64,000 nucleotides of DNA from Lacrimispora saccharolytica (GTDB lineage: Bacteria; Bacillota; Clostridia; Lachnospirales; Lachnospiraceae), in the NCBI GenBank assembly GCA_021531795.1, contig JADYUL010000001.1, positions 372,001 to 436,000 of the forward strand. The letters run 5' to 3'. Under the pieces are notes generated by a model, which made no database searches, was not told where the DNA came from, and was given only the letters and a program-made list of their open reading frames with translations. Numbering within the stretch: the stretch's first letter is position 1; each line of letters begins with the position of its first letter. The translations under genes were made by a program, and so were the position numbers. Shown piece by piece: positions 54,008 to 60,845 of this stretch.

Positions 54008-54322
54008 ATGGACGCACATATTAAAAAAGTCTATGTTCCAATGACGGAAACAGGATTTTATATTCTTTTTTGTCTACAGAAAGAAATGCATGGATATAAC
54101 ATAGGTCTTAGGGTTAAGGATATGACAAATGGAGAACTAACCATAAGTCCGGGAACAATGTATGGAACATTATCCAAGATGGAAAATGATAAATTAATAT
54201 CATTTGTAAAGGAAGAAGATAAGAGAAAATCCTACATCATTACAGAGTTGGGAAAAGAAGTACTTGAAATTGAATTAAGAAGAATTGAAAGACTATATAG
54301 AAATAGCAGAGGAGAATATTAA
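54008..54322 (+). CDS. PadR-family regulator
   Basis: The start ATG 54008 follows GGAGG. The 104-residue winged-helix protein has the PadR pattern: ETGFYILFCLQKEMHGYNIG, ISPGTMYGTLSKMENDKLIS and EEDKRKSYIITELGKEVL. PadR proteins are repressors released by phenolic compounds or drugs. It is followed one base later by a DUF2812 gene, a very common pairing. Dyads in its own promoter suggest self-repression. Confidence 0.9.
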   Translation: MDAHIKKVYVPMTETGFYILFCLQKEMHGYNIGLRVKDMTNGELTISPGTMYGTLSKMENDKLISFVKEEDKRKSYIITELGKEVLEIELRRIERLYRNSRGEY

Positions 54323-54323
54323 G

Positions 54324-54875
54324 ATGGCAGATAAAAAAGAATTTCATTTTTTTGTATTACCGGAATATGAAGAAGAGGAAAAATATTTATGCGATATGGC
54401 AAAGAAGGGATATCTTTTCGAAAAGGTGACTTTGCCAGGAGTTTATCATTTTAAGAAAAGTGAACCTACAAATATGATTTATCGCATTGATTTTAATCCA
54501 CAGAAGAAAGAGAATCGTGAAAGCTATCTTCAGATGTTTAAGGATTATGGCTGGGAATACATACAGGATCTAAATGAATTTAGTTACTTCTGTAAATTGG
54601 ATGACGGAACAGATGATGATATTTTTAATGACAATGTATCAAGAATTGAAATGTTGGAAAGAATAAATAGCCGCAAAGCGATGCCACTGTTAGTACTATT
54701 CTTATGCTGCATTATTCCACAGGGAAAGCGTATGATTATTGGAGGTAATTTTTCAGACCCTGTTTCAATTGCATTTTATATTTTGTGGATTGTAGTTATG
54801 GTTATGTATGTTGTAATAATCACAAGATGTGCTGTAGGGTTCAATAGATTAAGAAAGAAATATGACATCAAATAG
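54324..54875 (+). CDS. DUF2812 membrane protein
   Basis: The 183-residue protein begins at ATG 54324 after GAGGAG. Residues 1-115 form the DUF2812 domain (FHFFVLPEYEEEEKYLCDMA, GVYHFKKSEPTNMIYRIDF, YGWEYIQDLNEFSYF) and two membrane helices follow (about 125-143 and 153-175). DUF2812 genes usually lie after padR and may encode its sensor or target. Function not established. Confidence 0.88.
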   Translation: MADKKEFHFFVLPEYEEEEKYLCDMAKKGYLFEKVTLPGVYHFKKSEPTNMIYRIDFNPQKKENRESYLQMFKDYGWEYIQDLNEFSYFCKLDDGTDDDIFNDNVSRIEMLERINSRKAMPLLVLFLCCIIPQGKRMIIGGNFSDPVSIAFYILWIVVMVMYVVIITRCAVGFNRLRKKYDIK

Positions 54876-54902
54876 TTTTTATTGTTTTTCTACAATCTTT
54901 AT

Positions 54903-54915
54903 TTCGCATTGCGAA
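54903..54915 (+). promoter_or_regulatory. Palindrome before the first HTH gene
   Basis: TTCGCATTGCGAA has 6-bp arms around a single T and lies eight bases before the ATG of the HTH gene at 54923. It may be an autoregulatory operator. Confidence 0.45.
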
Positions 54916-54922
54916 GTATGCT

Positions 54923-55120
54923 ATGGATACAGCAAATACTATTAAGGAATTAAGAGAAAGTATAGGGATGTCCAGCAAAGAGTTTTCTGAGCATACGGGC
55001 ATCCCTGTTCGTACATTAGAGGACTGGGAAGCAACGAGAAGAACTCCTCCGGAATATATACCAAGACTGATTGCTTATCAGCTTAAGTATGAGGAATTGG
55101 TGAAGGATTTTGCTAGGTAA
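54923..55120 (+). CDS. Small HTH protein, unit 1
   Basis: The 65-residue protein is a lone helix-turn-helix (LRESIGMSSKEFSEHTGIPV, RTLEDWEATRRTPPEYIPRL) related to the protein at 55829. Both are followed by KilA-N sequences, here a broken one that begins directly at the stop codon. Such small HTH proteins often repress their own operon. No good ribosome-binding site is visible. It is probably the surviving half of a decayed two-gene unit. Confidence 0.7.
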   Translation: MDTANTIKELRESIGMSSKEFSEHTGIPVRTLEDWEATRRTPPEYIPRLIAYQLKYEELVKDFAR

Positions 55121-55485
55121 AAAGTGATAAACCTAAAGATGTAATTAAGAATTGGATGCGATGCAAGAATACATTAGAATTCCTTGGATTAGGGGAACAA
55201 CTTCATAACATTAATTTTATAGTGGTCGAATTCGACAACTTTAGAAATCAAGCAGGATCCAATACATTTACTACGTCACCATCAAAGTGGATTGATGCTA
55301 CAAATGCGATTGGGATAGTGAGTAAATCGGGCCGTTATAGTGAGACCTTCGCGCACTCTGATATAGCATTTGAATTTGCATCATGGGTGTCACCAAAATT
55401 TAAAAGCAGAATAACAAAAATATCAGTGGAGATGATAGGTGAAAATGAGGAATCTATTATCATTATTGAAAAGCGATTATGCTGA
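55120..55485 (+). pseudogene. KilA-N domain protein fragment, unit 1
   Basis: The frame from 55120 reads the middle of the KilA-N domain (KSDKPKDVIKNWMRCKNTLE, then FLGLGEQLHN and SGRYSETFAHSDIAFEFASW) and stops at 55485. Compared with the intact copy at 56037 the first 37 or so residues and the whole part after residue 140 are missing. It was joined to the HTH gene by deletion. Non-functional as a KilA-N protein. Confidence 0.75.
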
Positions 55486-55558
55486 TGAATATTCTTGCAA
55501 CTCGAAATCACGAATCCGGAAATTTGGAAATCGGAGTTCCGGTACTCGGAAATAGCCT

Positions 55559-55680
55559 TTTTTGTGCTTGATTACGTGTCCATTTCTATAGGAATATTAG
55601 TCAAGGCATTGCCGCATCTGCGGTGCGTAGCAGCCTTTACTAATATTCCTATAGAAATTATCATTCGGTATGCACAAAAG
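55559..55680. mobile_element. Hairpin element, MITE-like
   Basis: A perfect 20-bp inverted repeat (55582-55601 with 55639-55658; arm ATTTCTATAGGAATATTAGT) encloses further pairing AAGGC/GCCTT and a GCCGCA/TGCGGT stem-loop. An outer inverted repeat TTTTGTGC (55560-55567) and GCACAAAA (55672-55679) marks the ends of a unit of about 120 bp. It has no coding capacity of note. A miniature inverted-repeat element or a folded RNA gene would both fit. Confidence 0.5.
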
Positions 55681-55759
55681 TGAATCTAAAAAGTGATTTC
55701 CATATCACCGGACAGCTGATAGAAACTCATCCGGAATATTCAGCTGATAAAGATTCTTG

Positions 55760-55810
55760 TTTACACATTGTGTAATGTATTATTGCGCGATATAATATAC
55801 ACATAGTGTA
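55760..55810 (+). promoter_or_regulatory. HTH/KilA-N promoter with two operators
   Basis: TTGTGT (55768-55773), 17 bases, TATAAT (55791-55796). TTACACATTGTGTAA (55761-55775) covers the -35 box and TACACATAGTGTA (55798-55810) covers the transcript start; both share TACAC/GTGTA arms. The HTH protein coded next is the likely binder. Confidence 0.65.
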
Positions 55811-55828
55811 AACAGGAGGCGATAATTT

Positions 55829-56047
55829 ATGGAACGATTAACCGAATGTCAAATCGAAATAAAAAAACTTCGTGAATCCACAGGAATGAATCGTAAAGAG
55901 TTTTGTAAATATTTCAATATCCCATACAGAACGGTTACAGAATGGGAAAGAGGGACTCGCAATGCGCCGGATTATGTCCTCAGACTTTTAGCATATTATG
56001 TTCGAGTGGAAAATATGGTGAAGGAAAAGGGGGAAAATGATGACTAA
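55829..56047 (+). CDS. Small HTH protein, unit 2
   Basis: The 72-residue helix-turn-helix protein (IKKLRESTGMNRKEFCKYFN, YRTVTEWERGTRNAPDYVLR) is similar over its length to the one at 54923. The ATG follows AGGAGGCGA. Its stop lies inside the KilA-N gene (11-base overlap), so the two are translationally coupled. The twin operators in the promoter suggest it represses this two-gene unit. A toxin-antitoxin or antirepressor-like system is possible, but not shown. Confidence 0.78.
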   Translation: MERLTECQIEIKKLRESTGMNRKEFCKYFNIPYRTVTEWERGTRNAPDYVLRLLAYYVRVENMVKEKGENDD

Positions 56048-56882
56048 GATTGTTAAAGAAACAATCCATGCAAATGGGATAGATATTGGTATATACACTA
56101 CGGATTTTGAAAATGAGTTTATTTCGTTGACAGATATTGCAAAATATAAAAGTGATGATCCTACTGCAGTAATACAAAATTGGATGAGAGGCAGAGATGT
56201 AATTGAATTTCTGGGACTATGGGAGCAATTACATAATCCGGATTTTAAACCCATCGAATTCGAGGGGTTTAAAAATAATGCTGGAGCCAATGCGTTTACA
56301 ATGTCTCCGAAGAAATGGATTGAGTCTACAAATGCAATAGGTATTATAAGTAAATCAGGTCGTTATGGTGGAACCTTTGCGCACTCTGATATAGCATTTG
56401 AATTTGCTTCATGGGTGTCACCAGAATTTAAGCTTTATATCATTAAGGATTATAAGCGACTAAAGACAGAAGAAAATAGCAAATTATCACTTGGGTGGAA
56501 TTTGAATCGAGAAATTTCAAAATTGAATTACAGAGTTCACACAAATGCGATTAAAGAAAATTTAATTCCTCCTGTACTTACATCACAGCAGATTTCGTAT
56601 ACTTATGCAAGTGAGGCAGATTTACTTAATACGGTGCTATTTGGTAAAACTGCAAAAGAATGGCGGGACAGTAATCCAAATGAAAAGGGAAATATAAGAG
56701 ATGTTGCGACAATATATCAGCTACTTGTGTTGGCAAATATGGAAAGTTACAATGCCATATTAATAAAGCAAGGAAAAAGTCAGGCTGAAAGAATGCAGTT
56801 GTTACATGAACTGGCAGTTCAGCAGATGACCACGCTCAGCAGTTTGGAACTAAGTAATCTTCCGGAAATCGAGAAAAAATAG
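56037..56882 (+). CDS. KilA-N domain protein
   Basis: The 281-residue protein has an N-terminal KilA-N DNA-binding domain (residues 5-140: FENEFISLTDIAKYKSDDPT, VIQNWMRGRDVIEFLGLWEQ, GRYGGTFAHSDIAFEFASWV) and a helical C-terminal part (LNYRVHTNAIKENLIPP, ANMESYNAILIKQGKSQAER). KilA-N proteins occur in phages and mobile elements, and their role is poorly known. The ATG at 56037 or 56040 follows AAGGGGG and overlaps the HTH gene. Parts of it are copied at 55120 and at 57728. Confidence 0.88.
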   Translation: MMTKIVKETIHANGIDIGIYTTDFENEFISLTDIAKYKSDDPTAVIQNWMRGRDVIEFLGLWEQLHNPDFKPIEFEGFKNNAGANAFTMSPKKWIESTNAIGIISKSGRYGGTFAHSDIAFEFASWVSPEFKLYIIKDYKRLKTEENSKLSLGWNLNREISKLNYRVHTNAIKENLIPPVLTSQQISYTYASEADLLNTVLFGKTAKEWRDSNPNEKGNIRDVATIYQLLVLANMESYNAILIKQGKSQAERMQLLHELAVQQMTTLSSLELSNLPEIEKK

Positions 56883-57225
56883 ATAATCAATGTTTCCTCA
56901 AATGCGCAGGCTCGAGACAGCCATATTGTTATCTTAAAAACAAGGGGAGACAAAAATCGAAAATTACGTGCACGAATGTTAATGCAAAGTAAAGTTTCAA
57001 TGCATGTGGAAACTGTGGTGTTACTGTAAAGAAAGATATGTAGAAATCCTTGAATTTACGCACTTTGTAGGGTTTTTCAGTTTCAACAAGATTGGTGAAA
57101 ATCACAAAGAAAAAGAGCATGTGAGAAAGGTGACCGTAGTTGTGGCATTAGACCTCGGTTGCGGAAACACAAAAAATTCTGAATATGAAAGTGAATAGAG
57201 AGCTATCAGATACATTGATAGAACG
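56883..57225 (+). other. Remnant region with a third RlmD-like end (copy C)
   Basis: From 56913 a start-less frame runs to TAA at 57027-57029 and ends SMHVETVVLL, very like the RlmD C-terminus and in a frame that stops straight after it. Downstream to 57225 there are only short frames without starts or known similarity. Likely scars of insertion. Confidence 0.45.
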
Positions 57226-57257
57226 TAGGGATACTTCAAAAGAGTGTCCCTATTTTT
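57226..57257 (+). terminator. Intrinsic terminator
   Basis: TAGGGATACTT pairs with AGTGTCCCTA-type sequence (two or three G-T pairs) across a five-base loop and is followed by TTTTT. Confidence 0.75.
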
Positions 57258-57393
57258 ATAATAAGGTATTCCAAAATGAGTGCCTTTTTCGTATAAGGTA
57301 AATAACTCGCAAATTGTCGACACCTCTCATAGTTGAGATAATTGAAAAAGTTTCAAACTTTTTCAACTTTTTCAACCAAGGAGGATTGACTGT

Positions 57394-57891
57394 ATGTCAG
57401 ACATACGAGCAGTAAAGCGCAACATAAGTATGCAGCACTGGGCTGCAATCATTGCGGACCGTAACACAACAGATCTTACCGTTAAAGAGTATTGTACACG
57501 TAATAACCTCAGCCGTAATTCGTATTTCTACTGGTTAAGGCAACTCAGACAGGAAGCGACTGATTCTTTAGACTTAAAAAGTCTTACTAAGAATACAGTA
57601 CGTCAAGAAGAGAACTGCATAGTTGAACTGCTTCCTTCGGGTAAAAAGGAAATGGTGGCTCCTGAATTTATTCAAGAAGATGAAACAGCCGATAAGAGCG
57701 AAGGTGATTCATTAAAAATCTCAATTGGTGATATAGACAGTAAATTGTCGCTTGGTTGGAACCTAAATCGTGAAATTTCAAAATTAAATTACAGAGTTCA
57801 CACAGAGGCGATTAAAGAGAATCTGATTCCGCCTGTACTTACACGCAGCAGATTTTATATTGACTTCCCCTTAATATTAGATATAATTTAA
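57394..57891 (+). pseudogene. IS66 ORF1-like protein fused to a KilA-N fragment
   Basis: Residues 1-110 resemble the small TnpA-type ORF1 of IS66 elements (helix-turn-helix, CTRNNLSRNSYFYWLRQLRQ and the LKISIGDID strand). Directly after this the sequence becomes SKLSLGWNLNREISKLNYRV and IKENLIPPVLT, about 85 per cent identical in DNA to 56482-56575 of the KilA-N gene, then a two-base deletion shifts the frame. The remaining IS66 genes (TnpB and transposase) are absent. ATG 57394 follows AAGGAGG. An inverted repeat GAAAAAGTTT/AAACTTTTTC precedes it. Confidence 0.7.
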
Positions 57892-57894
57892 GGG
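57860..57894 (+). promoter_or_regulatory. Promoter with dyad before DUF1349
   Basis: TTGACT (57860-57865), 16 bases, TATAAT (57882-57887). CCCTTAA (57868-57874) and TTAAGGG (57888-57894) form an inverted repeat that frames the -10 box. Confidence 0.65.
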
Positions 57895-57920
57895 AAAAGA
57901 CAAGGAGTAAGGGAAAACTT

Positions 57921-58535
57921 ATGAAGATAGATAAAAAACAATGGAAATGGACAAGAGAGCCTAAAGCTTTCTCTATTGAAAATGACAGAATTGAAATAAT
58001 AACTAATCCGCATACTGATTTATGGCAGCGCACATATTATCATTTTAGAAATGATAATGCCCCTGTGTTGCAGATAACTACTGATGAGAAGTTCTTTTCA
58101 TTTACAGTGAAGACGGAATTTGAAAGCAAGGTTCGTTTTGACCAGTGTGGCGTAGTTATGTACTTGGACAGTGATAACTGGCTTAAGGGCTCTATCGAAT
58201 ATGAAAATGAGGACTATCAGCATCTTGGAAGTGTAGCAACAAATAATGGTTTCTCTGACTGGGCAACAACTGAAATTGATGCGAGTATTAAATCCATGTG
58301 GTATAGATTTAGCAGAAGAGAAGATGATTACTGTATTGAGTGCTCCGAGGATGGTGTTAAGTATAAGCAGATGAGAATCTGCCATATGTATAAAGCTACT
58401 GATGAAATTCAGTTTGGAATTTATGCTTGTAGCCCGGAGGAGTCATCTTTTAAGGCTATATTTACAAATATGGAAATAACAGAATGCAAGTGGCTGGCTC
58501 ATGAAGGTCAGGCTCCAGATGAGGAGATCCAGTAA
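57921..58535 (+). CDS. DUF1349 protein (concanavalin-like fold)
   Basis: The 204-residue protein matches DUF1349/YesU (WTREPKAFSIENDRIEIITN, FDQCGVVMYLDSDNWLKGSI, ACSPEESSFKAIFTNMEITE), a lectin-like beta sandwich whose members may bind sugars. No secretion signal is visible. It has its own promoter with an operator-like dyad and lies 25 bases before a Fic gene. The substrate is unknown. Confidence 0.9.
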   Translation: MKIDKKQWKWTREPKAFSIENDRIEIITNPHTDLWQRTYYHFRNDNAPVLQITTDEKFFSFTVKTEFESKVRFDQCGVVMYLDSDNWLKGSIEYENEDYQHLGSVATNNGFSDWATTEIDASIKSMWYRFSRREDDYCIECSEDGVKYKQMRICHMYKATDEIQFGIYACSPEESSFKAIFTNMEITECKWLAHEGQAPDEEIQ

Positions 58536-58560
58536 GACAGCATGGCTGTGTGAGAGGTGG

Positions 58561-59619
58561 GTGTTTAAGAAATTGAGAACATTTAACTATTCAATAATAA
58601 AAGAAGAAAAATGGGATTCAGAAATTCTTGGTCTCGTAGCAGCAATATACAAGTTCGCAGGTAAGCAGGAATTATATCTTAAGCAAAGACCGGGCGAATT
58701 AGAGAAACTTGTGGAGATTGCAAAGATTCAGAGTACTGAGGCTTCTAATGCGATTGAGGGAATTGTAACTACCAATACAAGAATTAAACAGTTGGTGGAA
58801 GAGAAGACCACACCTCGAAATAGAGATGAAGAGGAAATCGCAGGATATCGTGATGTGCTTAATATCATCCATGAGAGTTTTGATGCGCTTCCTATTACAC
58901 AGAATTATATTATGCAGTTGCATAAAATTCTGTGTAGCCATATGAATAACCCACTCGATGGGCGAACCAAGAATGTGCAGAACTATATTAGTGCCACATA
59001 TCCGGATGGACAAACAGAGGTTTTGTTTACTCCGCTGGCTCCATCTGAGACTCCAGAGGCACTTGATAGAATTTGTGAAGAGTACAACAGGGTGATTGGA
59101 AATTATGAGGTAGAGCCATTACTTGTTATTCCGATTTTTATCCATGACTTTTTGTGTATCCACCCTTTCAATGACGGTAACGGCAGAATGAGTAGGTTGC
59201 TTACAACCCTGCTACTTAATCGCAGTGGTTTTAATGTAGGTAAATACATTTCTCTCGAAGCTAAAATTGCAAAGAATAAAGATTTGTATTATGAGGCTTT
59301 AGGTCATTCCCAGGATGGATGGCATGAAGGAGAAGAGGATGCAGTTCCTTTTATCAAATATCTCCTTGGCACTATTCTTGCAGCCTACAAAGATTTTGAA
59401 GACCGATTTGAAATTGTTGAAGAGAAACTTCCGGCAATCGAGATGGTTCGTAAAGCCACACAGAATAAGATCGGGAAATTCAACAAGCAGGATATCCGTG
59501 AATTATGCCCGGCTCTTAGTGTAAGTTCAATTGAAGGGTCACTTCGTAAGCTTGTAGCAGAAGGAGAACTTCGAAGGGAAGGCACCGGCAAAGCTACATT
59601 CTATGTCAGATTGAAATAA
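58561..59619 (+). CDS. Fic-family protein with an N-terminal inhibitory motif
   Basis: The start is taken as GTG 58561 after AGAGG. The 352-residue protein has the Fic core HPFNDGNGR (residues 201-209), which transfers AMP to target hydroxyls, and the inhibitory (S/T)xxxE(G/N) motif SNAIEG at 62-67, so it is a class II enzyme held inactive by its own helix. A Fic N-terminal domain precedes and a winged-helix end (DIRELCPALSVSSIEGSLRK) follows. The targets are unknown. It lies in the same unit as DUF1349. Confidence 0.92.
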   Translation: MFKKLRTFNYSIIKEEKWDSEILGLVAAIYKFAGKQELYLKQRPGELEKLVEIAKIQSTEASNAIEGIVTTNTRIKQLVEEKTTPRNRDEEEIAGYRDVLNIIHESFDALPITQNYIMQLHKILCSHMNNPLDGRTKNVQNYISATYPDGQTEVLFTPLAPSETPEALDRICEEYNRVIGNYEVEPLLVIPIFIHDFLCIHPFNDGNGRMSRLLTTLLLNRSGFNVGKYISLEAKIAKNKDLYYEALGHSQDGWHEGEEDAVPFIKYLLGTILAAYKDFEDRFEIVEEKLPAIEMVRKATQNKIGKFNKQDIRELCPALSVSSIEGSLRKLVAEGELRREGTGKATFYVRLK

Positions 59620-59628
59620 GAAGAAATA

Positions 59629-59680
59629 GGCTATTTTCGTATCAAGGATATGTTCCCGTGTATGAAAAATAGCCGTTTTA
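59629..59680 (+). terminator. Terminator-like hairpin after fic
   Basis: GGCTATTTT pairs with AAAATAGCC across a long loop, followed by GTTTTATT. Confidence 0.55.
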
Positions 59681-59782
59681 TTGCAATTTCTAAATCTTGA
59701 AAATTGTTTCAAAATGAGTAAATTGTTGATGTCAAAAAGTGGCTGGGAAAACCTCATATATATAGGAACCCGTAGCGTTTTT

Positions 59783-59813
59783 TCGTGCCATGTGGAAGTC
59801 TGTTGTTTGCTTG
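59783..59813 (+). repeat. Degenerate rlmD-end repeat, copy D
   Basis: TCGTGCCATGTGGAAGTC and the following GTTGTTTGCTTG resemble the repeat at 50752 with several changes and one inserted base. It is the weakest of the four copies. Confidence 0.4.
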
Positions 59814-59845
59814 AATAATTAAAGAATCGATATATACACGTTCGT

Positions 59846-60124
59846 TGGCAAAAACAGGACATTGAGGAACAAAAACAGGACATTGAACCGCAAAAACAGG
59901 ACATTGAGATTCCGAATGCATTCAGTAATAAGACAAAACAACACATTCATAAACTATATGCTGAATTTGGAAATGACAAGTTTTTTGGTCGGACGGAAGT
60001 GATGAATATGCTTGAAATTACAGCCTCTCCCGCATCGGAATTGATAAAGAAAATGCTTGAATCAGAACTTATCTGTCATATAAAAGGAAAGGGTAAAGGC
60101 AAATATCTATTCAAAAGGAAATAA
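59846..60124 (+). pseudogene. C-terminal fragment of a Fic or ATP-binding (AlbA_2-like) protein
   Basis: A frame without a start codon reads three KQDIE repeats of seven or eight residues and then a winged-helix end (KQHIHKLYAEFGNDKFFGRT, EVMNMLEITASPASELIKKM, GKGKGKYLFKRK). This kind of end occurs in Fic proteins and in AlbA_2 ATP-binding regulators. The N-terminal bulk is missing. It follows the rlmD-like scar at 59783. Confidence 0.6.
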
Positions 60125-60128
60125 CGAA

Positions 60129-60296
60129 GTGAATAACGTGGAAATTATATATGATATAGCGAACCTGAACGATATACCGGAACTTGTACGTCTTAGAATT
60201 CTGTATATGATTGATGATTTTGGCTCTATAACCGATGAAGAAAGAGAGGGAAAGGAAAATCAGCTTCCCGGATATTTCGAGAGAGAACTCTTTTAA
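60129..60296 (+). pseudogene. Truncated GNAT acetyltransferase
   Basis: GTG 60129 opens 55 codons (IIYDIANLNDIPELVRLRIL, YMIDDFGSITDEER) that match the first third of GNAT proteins, ending at TAA 60294-60296. The acetyl-CoA-binding part is absent. The complete GNAT gene at 60315 is of a different subtype. Confidence 0.6.
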
Positions 60297-60314
60297 TAAT
60301 ATGAGGACAAGAAT

Positions 60315-60767
60315 ATGAACGAATATATTATTATAACATTAAGAGAACGACCAGAATTAGCTTCAATTGCAGCCGAGTGGTTTCATAGTAAGTGGGGCAT
60401 ACCTACAAAGGCTTATCTAGAGTGCATGCAAGCATATTTGTCAGAAGAAACTGAGAATGGATGGTATTTATGCTTGAACGGAGAAAACATAGTTGCAGGG
60501 CTTAGAGTAATAGATAATGATTTTAATGACAGAAAAGATTTGACTCCAAATGTATGCGCTGTATATACGGAAGATGAACATCGCAAAAAAGGCTTGGCTG
60601 GTAAGTTGTTAAATAGAGTTGTTGGGGATATGAAAAATAAAGGAATAGAACCATTATATTTGATAACGGATCACATAGGCTTTTATGAACGTTATGGATG
60701 GGAATTCTTATGCATGGTTCAAGGTGACGATGAACCTGAAATGACAAGGATGTATATACACAGATAG
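60315..60767 (+). CDS. GNAT-family N-acetyltransferase
   Basis: The 150-residue protein has the GNAT motifs VCAVYTEDEHRKKGLAGKLL (acetyl-CoA loop) and DHIGFYERYGWEFL. The start ATG 60315 follows GAGGACAAG. The substrate is unknown. It is AT-rich like the island and may be its last gene. Confidence 0.9.
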   Translation: MNEYIIITLRERPELASIAAEWFHSKWGIPTKAYLECMQAYLSEETENGWYLCLNGENIVAGLRVIDNDFNDRKDLTPNVCAVYTEDEHRKKGLAGKLLNRVVGDMKNKGIEPLYLITDHIGFYERYGWEFLCMVQGDDEPEMTRMYIHR

Positions 60768-60845
60768 TATTGAATAATTGTTTTGGTCATGGTAGATGTA
60801 CGAGAAATCGGAAATGTAAATTAGTACAGAGTGGGAGTGATAAAC

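Noticed and set aside
55495-55683. 62-codon ORF over the hairpin element
   Set aside because: Most of it is the inverted repeat read as codons; no start site and no family.
57004-57198. 64-codon ORF after the KilA-N gene
   Set aside because: It starts inside the rlmD-like scar in another frame, has no ribosome-binding site and resembles no family.
57300-57393. Complete IS66 element
   Set aside because: Only the small ORF1 is present; TnpB and the transposase are missing and no right end was recognised.
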